Shown: in pieces, positions 10,301-17,569 of the stretch
How positions within the stretch are numbered: the first letter of the stretch is position 1
Layout: each line of letters begins with the position of its first letter
From: Symbiodinium natans
Lineage: Eukaryota > Sar > Dinophyceae > Suessiales > Symbiodiniaceae
DNA: 42,500 nucleotides
Assembly: GCA_905221605.1 (NCBI GenBank)
Contig: CAJNDS010002212.1
Location: 425,001-467,500 of the forward strand
Reading direction: 5' to 3'
Made by a program: the position numbers and the translations under genes
The notes under the pieces: model-generated
Told to the model about the DNA's origin: nothing
Seen by the model: only the letters and a program-made list of their open reading frames with translations
The model's database searches: none

Positions 10301-11017
10301 TGGAGATGTCTCCTCGTGCGGACTAGAGCTCTCTTTTTTGAACGTGCTTGCAAGTTGAAGCAAGCTATGTGAGTCCGTGGGATCCCGAGGGTGGAAATGG
10401 CGCACTGCCCCATGGCGACTCTGCTGCATTGCATTGACCTGGAGGTGCGGTGGTGCAGGCAGTGAATCTGCAAGCTGCACAAGCTGCTCATTGACCGGCC
10501 AAAGCAAAAACAATCGCAAGAAGTATGGTACAGGGATGAGGTGCCACCTCTCCCTGGACTCATATATGTCCTGCGCCATGAAGATGGGCGCATCTCCGCT
10601 CATCATGCCAGTGTCATGCACAGTCCTGGCGTCTTGCCACTCCGGCAGGAGGGCTAAGGCCTCCTCCACCTGGGCCGCTGAGGCCGGGATCCTGCAGTTA
10701 ATGTGCAATTGAATCTCCCCTCGGACCCTAGAGTGAACCAGTGCGGTTTGGGAATGGGCATAGGCCCGTCCGATCAGAACAAAGCGTGCCTCACATGCCC
10801 TGGCAACCCCGTCATGTATCTGCTCAAAAGCCTGCCCCAAGTCTTCCGGCAGTGGGAAAAGGTCCGTAGTGGCGAAATCGACAGCCAGGAGATCCGTGTG
10901 CGGCCAGGTGCGGAAAAGCGCCGCCCGCGGGAGCGCTGGCACAGAGTGTGTGGCTGCCGTGAGCAGAACATAATCGCCGTCTTGTAGAGTACCCGCCATG
11001 GCGGGCCGGCACGCCAT
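6956..11017 (-). CDS. LINE segment: RNase H followed by APE-type endonuclease
   Basis: The frame is open for 1353 codons; its useful part is about 11000 to 7235. Residues 1-550 continue the unknown N-terminal region, including a VDGRPLG module at 369-375. RNase H spans about 595-735: YTDGS (D601), E645, D669 and the final HTG...NELAD block (H715, D725). The APE/EEP endonuclease spans about 812-1066: N819, LQETR (E848), VDANAR (D967, N969), D1030 and GVDHYPV (D1058, H1059). All catalytic residues of both domains are present. RNase H upstream of the endonuclease is not the usual LINE order, where it lies after the reverse transcriptase. From residue 1150 the sequence is a basic helical linker. 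About the last 95 residues are out of frame. The first ATG is at 11017, but the protein sense appears to flow in from the frame above. Confidence 0.85.
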   Translation of the reverse strand: MACRPAMAGTLQDGDYVLLTAATHSVPALPRAALFRTWPHTDLLAVDFATTDLFPLPEDLGQAFEQIHDGVARACEARFVLIGRAYAHSQTALVHSRVRGEIQLHINCRIPASAAQVEEALALLPEWQDARTVHDTGMMSGDAPIFMAQDIYESRERWHLIPVPYFLRLFLLWPVNEQLVQLADSLPAPPHLQVNAMQQSRHGAVRHFHPRDPTDSHSLLQLASTFKKESSSPHEETSPADALPRPATLGCKANHFQTAIRPMASLRLVPSEFDEVVDRVFLNVALQMAPRAPAEIETRFTVFDPIFQTRVLTHQPGRRWEWTLLAVLRATARPIRTIQRLSEPIWGFPEPQLVVTFDTTPPDHVAIPVDGRPLGNAICTVHLGPRTSWETLGQILQQTMPETRDCRGIGDRFLSVLRDGHLLLSDANRPLADPLPDRLFLSQFLTPHVRPHTPPIPASLTVSETATEPNEIPRPEAIDVSSAAAPAAETDELRPLNWSVPTPHGRRTIAAAGKWPETTKVSTARPSCLALERLIPPPASGIAFGVLPEICAHALHEHTWERLSQDLDALFEVLPVARVGWKALPPYRKDQPLQACYFYTDGSFYADRQAGGWSVVVLGLQNDHPVGLGWVGGIVPHATSAYEGEVRAIVHAQALFLNQAAAFGVIASDCSAALDLVFGNACFSPEDAVAATAVSLRGASSAKGQQLLPLKADAHTGCAFNELADAVAKSAALGSAMPALAFSPSSFWQGVAEGVMDWAWTCYGQPNSAHVPTLDAKGTWSEAACQMPPVPLPPGTYFAPEAAAENTVQELHVSLVQYNCLSIKGQAAKEIMASALAQIGCDVAGLQETRTADDGISTPGSYWVLSSPATAEGVGGCQIWLHREKPVGHSMESGQPFYWERRSFSILCAEPQLLIVLAHAGGAKFCLISGHAPIASAAEHTRMHWWRRLAQGIRTAPRGCIPLIFVDANARFEANSNTPATTCSAPRCPNARAMLAIAREFKLEATHQFSHTGKRIASWKSPKGRLGLIDYIMYDAGFASAVRTDDTPDLQNLHSGVDHYPVAATLRARIDGARREQRPRICSRAIKTQYGQSVLRRALLTAPTPGWEVDATSHVEAVHAHLHTFVTKHLPPAPVPPRHPALTAATLEEVRRRRLQRQRLRTLSNQERKAFLLCVFRAWRSQRPPLSQFLRISARVADNVVELHRLNKRVTACFQSDKAQFLREQTTQARASGPAAFAHMVRAVTRQGRRFKTPHVVQMAQRSELHRSCNNLAGILRSQKEPGLSPKVPCAKKHGPLSLSRRQSTHRSALPLRTWCVASNLCRADEPVGGQACPQRYTRLTHSARGHSSCRSQ

Positions 11018-13628
11018 TCACATAAGCCCGCGCGCCTGCAGCAATTTCGGCCTCCTCCAAGAAGGCTTCAGGCAGGTGGTCCGAATCAATGCTGACATGC
11101 CGGAGGCCACCGCCCAAAGGGCGTCTATCGACTAGCACGTGGAGGTGGAGATCGAGTGGATACCAAATAGCGAGTATTTCTGCTATTGGTCCCGTGCGCC
11201 CTGGCTGCGCTTGTGCCAATCGAAAAGCCCCCTGGGTTGGCGCGCTGCCCCGCATGGCGTGCTCAAACATGAGAGAAGAAAGGGCGTGGGTTAGGGAGGG
11301 TGCATCCATACCCTCCGGCTGGATGCCGGCAAGGGCATTGCCCGAGACCAGAAAGAGCGTTGGCTGCCCTGACAGGGCAAACATGTTCGTAGTGGAAGAA
11401 GTTGTGCTGGGCCAAGGGGCATCGGCATTGGTTTCCTGATAGAAGACAGGTCTGGCGGGGCCTGGCCTTGGTCGACCGGCGAATCTACTGACAGTAGTCA
11501 CGGGCCCGGTCATGGATGAGGAGGCTGCCATCTGTGTGTCCTGAACGGCGCAGGCGGAATCAAGCCGCCCAACCAGGTCATGTGTTGCGGGTCGGGGACG
11601 CGGATGTCCCACAGGCATCGGCCTTTGCCAGCGTCGCGCCTGTTCCGGCGACAGGTCTTCTGCGAAAGGCACTGAAGTTCCTGGCTGTTCAGGTGGCAGG
11701 TCTGTGGGAAGAAAGTCTTCCATGGGCAGGTCGACATGCTCACTGAAGTCTGCAGAAGGAAAGTAACACGCATACCAGGGTCGCCCGGGTACCGGCCTGT
11801 TCCTAGCATCTTCAATTGGCGCCATACGGCGGAGCTCGTCTGGGTGGGCATAATGTGGCACCCGAAAAAGCACAGGCATCATGTTGGTAGTGCTCAGACG
11901 CAAGTATTCCTTCTGAGCATCAAGGTCAACTGGCCCGAGTATGAAGACATGCCGGCCGTTCAGGACCCCGTTGGTTTGAAACAACCGTGCCCTGGGCGGG
12001 CAGTTGCGTGCCCATCTATGAAGCCAGTTAGCAATCACAGGAAGGCTGCCTGGGCCTGAGACAGGAACAACTGTGAAGAAGCCCTCGCCCACGACGATCG
12101 CCTGCTGATTCGGCTGTGCATGCCCCATGTCAGTGAGCCGCTGAATGATGTGCTGCTGCCATTCTGTGGCAGTGGTTGCAAAAGGCTCAAAGCGGCTGCC
12201 GTCTGGAGGCTGCATCGGGGTCATGCAAGCGGCAATGCCTGGCAGTCGGTCCAGGAAGTACCCTACCGGCCTGACGTCAGGAGCCTCATGTGTGAAGCCA
12301 GGTGCGGCAAGTGACCCAGAAGAGACAGACCTATACCCATCCCAACGAACGCCATTAAGGTACCAACCTTTAATGCGAGAGCCGGCAAGGGGTAGTGCCT
12401 CCGCTGTGCTGCTGGATGGAACCACTACAAAGAGGAGGCTAGCAATGGGCCGTCGGTCAACCCATATCCATGCGCCGCGCGTAGCTTGCTCAGGCACTAG
12501 TGTGAACAGGATCTCCCGGAAGGCAACCCTTTGCTCTGGTTGACACGCATTGGCCGAGAGGAGGAATCCCTCAAGCTTGGCCTTTTTGCGCGCGGCTGCT
12601 TGCCAAAGGGCAGCCAGGATCTGTCCCAGATCGGGATTGCCAAGGAATTCGACAGTAACTGTGCCGAATTCGGGAATCCCTAGTCGGCACATGAGGGGAT
12701 TCCGGGGCGCAGGGTGGCTGTGGAGGCTATCCCCGGACCCAGCAGCACTGGACACGGGAATGTGCTCATCCGGCGCGGTCGTGGTTGTTGATGTGGTAGA
12801 AACCGAGATGGCACAAGTGGCAACGGCCGCCATGAGAGTCTGCCTGAGGCCCGGGAAGTGCAGGGCAACATCGACAGTATCTTGCACGGCATGCACGGCT
12901 GGTTGCGCCAAAGCAAGTACGCCTCCTTTATTTGCTAGGGAAAGGATGAAGTCCTGCGGAGGGTCCACAAGAGCCGAGTCAATCAAGAATTGACGTACCC
13001 TCCCCAGGATGCGCTGTTCAACTTGCGGGAGCCGCCTGTCAAATGGAATGGCGACAAGTGCCCGAGGGGAAGGGCCGAAGATCCCCCGGAAATCTGCAAG
13101 TACAGCTTCATGGCACGCATTAGCTCCCTCCGCAGGCAAGATGACGCAGTGCAGATCAACCCCTGCAAGGTGCGGCTGCAAGGGAAGGAAATGGGACCTC
13201 CAACGCAAGACGTCTGAACCGCAAGCAAAATGATTTGCAGCTGCCTCCACAAGATGTGCATGAGTGCAAACCCGCGCAAAGCAACTTATCCAAGGCGGCT
13301 GCCCCGGAGTGTGGAAGGCGACTGTGAGTTCATCATGGTGCTCTTCGTGCGGAACAACACCAAAGCGAGCAGTAGTGCTGTTGTCAGTGTCGGACGAAGC
13401 CTCTGCTATACTAGTGCCAGACTCGGAGGACTCTGCACGCATGACATGAACCCTGGCGGCCAACGCATGAGTGGGGTGCAAGATGCCAGGTGCAAAGGGG
13501 TCGCCTTGTGCCTTGCTCAAGCTGTCGAGGCTCAAACGACCTCTGGCAACATCCGGGGCAAACCTTCTGGGGGGCCCCGGACAGACCTGGACAAGTCGCA
13601 GTGCTGCCTCATAGGCGGAGGCATCCAT
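10824..13628 (-). CDS. LINE ORF2 N-terminal region with repeated VD-x-RP modules
   Basis: An open frame with ATG at 13628, but upstream codons of this frame back to about 13745 also read as coding, so the ATG may be internal. No known family is recognised. The region is proline- and histidine-rich with alternating predicted strands and helices. Two modules of the form hydrophobic-VDRRP occur at residues 390-394 and 833-837, and a third (VDGRPLG) lies in the next frame near 9913. Each is followed by a short strand and a helix. There is also a Thr-rich linker at 276-285. The last roughly 60 codons are in the wrong frame: the neighbouring frame gives the more protein-like reading from about 11005. 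Role unknown; by position it precedes RNase H within the same long polyprotein. Confidence 0.6.
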   Translation of the reverse strand: MDASAYEAALRLVQVCPGPPRRFAPDVARGRLSLDSLSKAQGDPFAPGILHPTHALAARVHVMRAESSESGTSIAEASSDTDNSTTARFGVVPHEEHHDELTVAFHTPGQPPWISCFARVCTHAHLVEAAANHFACGSDVLRWRSHFLPLQPHLAGVDLHCVILPAEGANACHEAVLADFRGIFGPSPRALVAIPFDRRLPQVEQRILGRVRQFLIDSALVDPPQDFILSLANKGGVLALAQPAVHAVQDTVDVALHFPGLRQTLMAAVATCAISVSTTSTTTTAPDEHIPVSSAAGSGDSLHSHPAPRNPLMCRLGIPEFGTVTVEFLGNPDLGQILAALWQAAARKKAKLEGFLLSANACQPEQRVAFREILFTLVPEQATRGAWIWVDRRPIASLLFVVVPSSSTAEALPLAGSRIKGWYLNGVRWDGYRSVSSGSLAAPGFTHEAPDVRPVGYFLDRLPGIAACMTPMQPPDGSRFEPFATTATEWQQHIIQRLTDMGHAQPNQQAIVVGEGFFTVVPVSGPGSLPVIANWLHRWARNCPPRARLFQTNGVLNGRHVFILGPVDLDAQKEYLRLSTTNMMPVLFRVPHYAHPDELRRMAPIEDARNRPVPGRPWYACYFPSADFSEHVDLPMEDFLPTDLPPEQPGTSVPFAEDLSPEQARRWQRPMPVGHPRPRPATHDLVGRLDSACAVQDTQMAASSSMTGPVTTVSRFAGRPRPGPARPVFYQETNADAPWPSTTSSTTNMFALSGQPTLFLVSGNALAGIQPEGMDAPSLTHALSSLMFEHAMRGSAPTQGAFRLAQAQPGRTGPIAEILAIWYPLDLHLHVLVDRRPLGGGLRHVSIDSDHLPEAFLEEAEIAAGARAYVNGVPARHGGYSTRRRLCSAHGSHTLCASAPAGGAFPHLAAHGSPGCRFRHYGPFPTAGRLGAGF

Positions 13629-13666
13629 GGGAATTGAGTAAGTGCAAAACCCTCTGCCTAGCTGTC

Positions 13667-14755
13667 TTAGATCGACAGGGACCGGTGCCCAGCCGGGTGT
13701 GACGTGTGCGGCCCTAAGGATGAGTTGAATGGAGGGAAGGCCTCTGTCACCGAAGTGATGGGTCCATCGTTCGAGGCTCGGACCGCATCTTGCAGGATCT
13801 GTTGAAAATCCCAGGTAGACTGCATGCTGCGCAGGCGCAGGTGATCTGTGGTGTCGAAGAAAGCGTATGCCTCCTCTTGAGCGGCCTCAGCGACCTGTGC
13901 CTCCATCAGGCTTAGCGGCACGGGGGTTGCCACACTAAGCCATGCAGCAGTGGTGCGGTCAGCAAGAGGAACCTGCGTGAGAAAGACTTCGGGTGCAACC
14001 CATGCAAAATCCCCTGTTACAGTATGAGCGCCCTCGCCTTCAGGGGAGGCCGGGCCTTGGGTGGCCTCGCATGTCGCCTCTGTGCCTGGAGGTGCCGGAG
14101 AGGCATCGGTCCCATTGACGAATCCTTCGTGGATATTGCAGGCACCATGAGCGTGACGATACCTTGCTGCACCTGGGCCTCGAGCACAAGCAGGCATAAT
14201 CACCTTCCTGTTGGGGACAAGTGTGTGAAGTCGGCCTAGATTGCCACTCTCTGGCTCATCTGCAAAGGAGCTTTTGCTCCCCCCTTCGCAGGTGGCATGC
14301 ATTGCGGGGGGCAAAGCAGGGGCCCAATAGGGCGGGCCCAAAGGAACCTGGCACCTCTTTAAGGACCTTAGGACCTGCAAGTGGGGCGGCTGTGCTCCGG
14401 CAGTGGCGGCTTCATCGTGGCCTCTTTGCACTTCTGCAAATCGCACGAGTCTGGGCGTGCGGCTGCTGGCACTTCGGGATGCAAGCGAAGAGGGGCAGAT
14501 ACAACCCGAACAAAAGCCAGAACCCTTATTGGGGGAGGAGGCCTTAGGAGGGAAGAAAGCCCCGAAGAAAGGATTCGGGGTGTCGTCTACCTCCAGAGTC
14601 CTAGGGTCCGAGATTAACTGAACCTCAAAATCCCTAGAAACTTCATACTGCAGAGCAAGGCCAAGCAACATTGCGTGGCCAGCATGTACACAGTCATCCT
14701 CCAAGGTGACCGTGTGCGTCAGCCCAAGGGTAGGCGTCCACTGTGACGTATCTAG
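13667..14755 (-). CDS. LINE ORF2 start region (unknown domain)
   Basis: This frame becomes protein-like immediately after the ORF1 stop at 14752. Its first ATG in sense is at 14671 (reading MLLGLALQYEV). Reading therefore begins either by re-initiation there or by a -1 shift across the ORF1 stop, whose last codons overlap it. The early part is acidic and hydrophobic, the middle Ser/Pro-rich, and the later part has WVAPEVFL and WDFQQILQ patches. Close to 13745 the sense changes to the frame of the 934-codon segment; the last about 25 codons before the stop at 13667 are probably out of frame. No family recognised. Confidence 0.5.
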   Translation of the reverse strand, partial: LDTSQWTPTLGLTHTVTLEDDCVHAGHAMLLGLALQYEVSRDFEVQLISDPRTLEVDDTPNPFFGAFFPPKASSPNKGSGFCSGCICPSSLASRSASSRTPRLVRFAEVQRGHDEAATAGAQPPHLQVLRSLKRCQVPLGPPYWAPALPPAMHATCEGGSKSSFADEPESGNLGRLHTLVPNRKVIMPACARGPGAARYRHAHGACNIHEGFVNGTDASPAPPGTEATCEATQGPASPEGEGAHTVTGDFAWVAPEVFLTQVPLADRTTAAWLSVATPVPLSLMEAQVAEAAQEEAYAFFDTTDHLRLRSMQSTWDFQQILQDAVRASNDGPITSVTEAFPPFNSSLGPHTSHPAGHRSLSI

Positions 14756-15837
14756 CCTCGGGCTTTGCCAGGGTGCGGTGCCGGGGTCTTGGCTTGCTCT
14801 TCGTCGGAAACAACGACTTCCTCCGTGAGCGCTCGCTTCCTCCTCGGCGTCCTTTCCCTGTCTTGTTCTGCGGTGGCTGCATCCGATGCAGCCTTGGCAT
14901 GTGCAGTTGTAACGGCTTCGAGCAAGCTCTTGGCTGAAGCCTGGTGCATCTCTCTCTGCTTCTGGAGCTCTTGCTCCAGATGCAATTGGCTGTCCACCTT
15001 GGCATCGGCTGCTTCGGCCGCTGCCTCTGCAATTGCTTCTTCGTCGATACCCATGGCTTCCAGATCTGCAGACCCTCCGACCTTCGCCTTCAAGGATGAC
15101 GAGGCCGCTGCCAAGTTCGAGGTCCACTGCAACTCTCCTGCATCCAGGGTGCTTAAGACCTTCTGTTGATCTTCCAGCTGTTGCTGCAGCATGCTTTGGA
15201 TCTGGCCGAGGTAGGTACTCCATCCCGCCAGATAGTTTGCTCGCGCCGCACGAATTTTCGCGAGCTCCTTTCTGGCCTTCTGCTGCGCTGTGACCGCCTT
15301 GTGAAGGACCTTGGCCTCCTCTTCCGTCTCCTGCATCTGGTGTGTCTCCAGGAGCGCCTTGACGTGTTCGGGCAGCTTGTCTTTGCTTTGGGCCATCGCC
15401 GCGACCAATTGCTGTAGAGCGGCCCTGTCCTGCGAAATGCTGCCACTGGACATTGCTCCCGCTGGCGCAATCGGCAGGGCCGGTTGTGCAGGTGGTGGTG
15501 GCAGGCTCGTCGCATTCGGTGCTTGCCATTCCCCTGGAGGTGGGGCCAAGGCCGGACCAGTCGAGACCTCCGTCCTGGCAGACTTGTCGCCCCCTTTCCC
15601 GGTGCGGGTGGCATTGGCTTGCTCCCCCTTTCCCGGGCCTTGTCTGGGATGCTGTGGTGCATCTTTTCCCCGGTTGGAACGTCGGGGAGAGGGAGCTGTC
15701 CGGCGTCGCGGTGAAGCCGACGCATCCCGATTCCACTGTGTCGTGTATGTTTGCAGGGCACCCCCACAAACTGAGCAATACGAGGCCTTGGAAGACCGGT
15801 TGGCGTAGCATGTGCCGCACCAAGAGTGTGTCGCCAT
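14752..15837 (-). CDS. LINE ORF1: zinc ribbon and coiled coil
   Basis: I start at the ATG at 15837; the frame is open further up to 16215, but that stretch reads as leader. The product is 361 residues. The N-terminus has a zinc ribbon of RanBP2-like form (W6, C7, C10, N13, C21, C24). An Arg/Ser/Pro-rich basic stretch follows (about 30-90), then a Pro/Ala linker. From about 150 to 300 comes a long Gln/Glu/Lys/Ala-rich helical region likely to form a coiled coil, and the tail has a basic cluster RERTPRRKR. This layout fits a LINE ORF1 nucleic-acid chaperone that multimerises on element RNA. It ends at TAG, with the next coding frame overlapping at the stop. The assignment rests on position and architecture. 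Confidence 0.7.
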   Translation of the reverse strand: MATHSWCGTCYANRSSKASYCSVCGGALQTYTTQWNRDASASPRRRTAPSPRRSNRGKDAPQHPRQGPGKGEQANATRTGKGGDKSARTEVSTGPALAPPPGEWQAPNATSLPPPPAQPALPIAPAGAMSSGSISQDRAALQQLVAAMAQSKDKLPEHVKALLETHQMQETEEEAKVLHKAVTAQQKARKELAKIRAARANYLAGWSTYLGQIQSMLQQQLEDQQKVLSTLDAGELQWTSNLAAASSSLKAKVGGSADLEAMGIDEEAIAEAAAEAADAKVDSQLHLEQELQKQREMHQASAKSLLEAVTTAHAKAASDAATAEQDRERTPRRKRALTEEVVVSDEEQAKTPAPHPGKARG

Positions 15838-16421
15838 AGCGCAGTCCGCCTGCAGCAAGCTTTGAGCTTGTCCTGGTAGCTGAGACTTCGAGTGGTGGCC
15901 TGCCAGCCTTCGTATTGCACGCAAAACTGTGTCGCGTTTGACCACCAAGCCACTTGTAGCTCCACGGAGTGTGGTGCGAGCTCGGCAGCGTAGGCGTCGG
16001 TGCCGCCGGTGCCAGGCTGGTTCTTGTCGAGCCGTGGTTTGGCCAGGGCAAAGTGGCAAGGCGACTGTCCAGGATCCCAATATCCCCACCAAATCCAGCA
16101 AAGAAAACCAGCAGAGGAAAAACTGATGATCCCATATACAAATAATGCAGTAGGCCCTGTAAAGGACAGCTAGTGCAGTGGCTTGACCAGAAGCCAGGAG
16201 GGAACCACCCCTCAAGTAAAAAGGTCAGCTCCCGGGCGCCAGCCGGGTTAGGCGCAGTAGCCAGACTCAGTCAGATGAGCGGCTCCTAGGTGTAACGCCT
16301 CCAGATAAATATGGTACAGCGAAAACCAGATTCGTGGGCTGAAAGCCGCACTAGGGTAGCCAGCTATGGGTGCGTGGACTCCGAGGAGAAACTACACGAC
16401 ACTTAAGCCAGAACGCCTGGT
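15838..16421 (-). other. Putative 5' leader of the LINE
   Basis: About 585 bases between ORF1 and the telomere repeat junction. Two frames stay open through part of it, but their peptides do not look like protein. By analogy with other LINEs it would hold an internal promoter; no motif can be named. Confidence 0.45.
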
Positions 16422-16452
16422 TGTTAGGGTTTAGGGTTTAGGGCTTAGGGCT
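16422..16452. repeat. TTTAGGG array at the LINE 5' junction
   Basis: About four TTTAGGG units, the last with a C substitution. Together with the CCCTAAA units at 4754-4771 it brackets the LINE. Confidence 0.85.
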
Positions 16453-16539
16453 TCGTGTTCAGGATCTCCCTGGACCTCAAGTGAGTGCACGCTTGAAGGG
16501 GCATAAGGAGGGACCCCCTAGAAGGGACCCGTATAGACC

Positions 16540-16659
16540 TTACAAAGCCAATCGTGCCCGACCTCGGGCATCGTGGCGGCCCTTTCTCCAAGCCGAAAGG
16601 TCCTCTGATGGTTGGAACGAAGGATCCTGGCTCAAGAGATGGAGAGTCTACTATTGACA
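16540..16659 (-). repeat. 3' LTR of the Copia element
   Basis: Identical to 23972-24091 except at 16657. On the coding strand it begins TGTCAATAG and ends GGCTTTGTAA, so it has the usual TG start but not the usual CA end. A GCCCGA/TCGGGC hairpin lies at 16556-16569. At 120 bases it is very short for an LTR. Confidence 0.9.
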
Positions 16660-16672
16660 CTCCTCTCTCTTC
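16660..16672 (-). promoter_or_regulatory. Polypurine tract
   Basis: On the coding strand GAAGAGAGAGGAG directly abuts the TG of the 3' LTR. This is where plus-strand DNA synthesis would be primed. Its position fixes the LTR start. Confidence 0.8.
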
Positions 16673-16772
16673 GGTTCAAATCCAAGAGTGAAATCTTGAT
16701 ATGTGCATTTCAATGTCGTCAATGCCTTGGCCATTCGGCATGGGCAGACAGTAAGATGACAGCTGCTTGAGC

Positions 16773-17345
16773 TCACTGCTTGAAGACTCGAGGATCTTTG
16801 CTTCCTTCGTAGTAGGTCACAGGCACCTGGTAGCCGGAGGTCTTGAGGTACCTCTGCAGATCCTTTACTTTCGCGGAGCTGCCGTTGAAGGGCACAACGA
16901 AGCCATCAATGTAGCTGCGGACGCTGGCATCGTTCTTGGCCCGCTCCACAAGTTCAGCGTAGCTCAGCTGAAGACTTGCCACCTTTGGTAATGTGCAGAG
17001 CGTGGTGCTCCACTGTTCCAGGCTGGTCACGCCTGTGGGGAGGTTCACCGTGGTTGCCACTGTTGGCGCAGGATGTAGCGGAGCCTGGTCTGAGGGCTCA
17101 CGCACGTGCTCAAAGCCGTAGTCCTCCACGTCCTGGTCACTGAGACGCCTCTTCGGGGCATCCGTCATGCCATGCATCATTTCCTGGTTGGAGCTCAACG
17201 CTTGCGTCGTACCGAAGGCCTGCTGGAGCACGTTCAGCACATCATCTCCACGCCCTTCCGCCTGAAGGCGCTCCACAAGATGCCTAAGCTCAACTGGAGA
17301 CACCGATGACGAGGAGGGTGAGCTGGTCTTCTGCTTGGGCGCCAT
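16773..17345 (-). CDS. Accessory Copia ORF downstream of pol
   Basis: A 190-codon ORF from the ATG at 17345, on the same strand as pol and between the pol stop and the 3' LTR; the frame extends upstream without an ATG. The N-terminus is Lys/Ser-rich and polar. Residues about 18-45 form a predicted helix, a Pro/Thr-rich linker follows, and the C-terminal half (about 105-190) looks folded, with W112, a SYAELV helix and a YIDGFV...LQRYL segment. There is no signal peptide or membrane segment, so it is not an envelope protein despite the env-like position. I do not recognise a named family, though the C-terminal pattern is reminiscent of uncharacterised dinoflagellate proteins. It would need a spliced or subgenomic mRNA, or internal initiation. 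Confidence 0.6.
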   Translation of the reverse strand: MAPKQKTSSPSSSSVSPVELRHLVERLQAEGRGDDVLNVLQQAFGTTQALSSNQEMMHGMTDAPKRRLSDQDVEDYGFEHVREPSDQAPLHPAPTVATTVNLPTGVTSLEQWSTTLCTLPKVASLQLSYAELVERAKNDASVRSYIDGFVVPFNGSSAKVKDLQRYLKTSGYQVPVTYYEGSKDPRVFKQ

Positions 17346-17569
17346 GCGGTCCAAGGTGCACGAAAAGGGTTGCTGATGTTCGACTACACAAAACAAAACA
17401 AAAGGATTGCTGCTTTAAGAGAAAAAAGGATTACGCGGCCAGCGTTACCTTGAGGCAGACACTGGGGATTGTGGCAGCATCGCTTGCTCTTGACAGTGAT
17501 GCGTGCGCATTGCTTGGCGTGGTCCCTCCACGCAAGCGGACTACCCCACCACTAGTCCCCGTGACTAGT

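Larger units (their letters stand above)
4771..16423 (-). mobile_element. LINE (non-LTR retrotransposon) bounded by telomere repeats
   Basis: An 11.6-kb minus-strand unit. In reading order it carries: a zinc-ribbon/coiled-coil ORF1; a long region of unknown fold with repeated VD-x-RP modules; RNase H; APE-type endonuclease; reverse transcriptase; and two zinc fingers. CCCTAAA repeats lie just left of 4771 and TTTAGGG repeats just right of 16422, so I take these junctions as the element ends. The coding part is in several overlapping frames with breaks near 14755, 13745, 11005, 7235 and 5636. Between breaks the frames are free of stops, so the copy is recent or the sequence contains indel errors. 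Boundaries are inferred and no target-site duplication was identified. The 5' leader is 15838-16423 and the 3' UTR about 4771-4975. Confidence 0.85.

Noticed and set aside
14694-15965. Additional minus-strand ORFs of 112 and 270 codons overlapping ORF1
   Set aside because: They lack the zinc ribbon and coiled-coil features; they are off-frame readings of ORF1.
16628-16636. TGGCTCAAG, the 3' end of the dinoflagellate spliced leader, inside both LTRs
   Set aside because: Only nine bases match, the upstream part of the leader is absent, and it is antisense to the element. Chance is likely.
16620-16690. tRNA-like A box (TGGCTCAAGAGATGG) and B box (GGTTCAAATCC) across the 3' LTR edge
   Set aside because: The presumed acceptor arms do not pair, and the B box lies in unique internal sequence next to the polypurine tract, so only half would be repeated at the other LTR.
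16773-17345. Envelope gene in the Copia element
   Set aside because: No signal peptide, membrane segment or cleavage motif; only the position is env-like.
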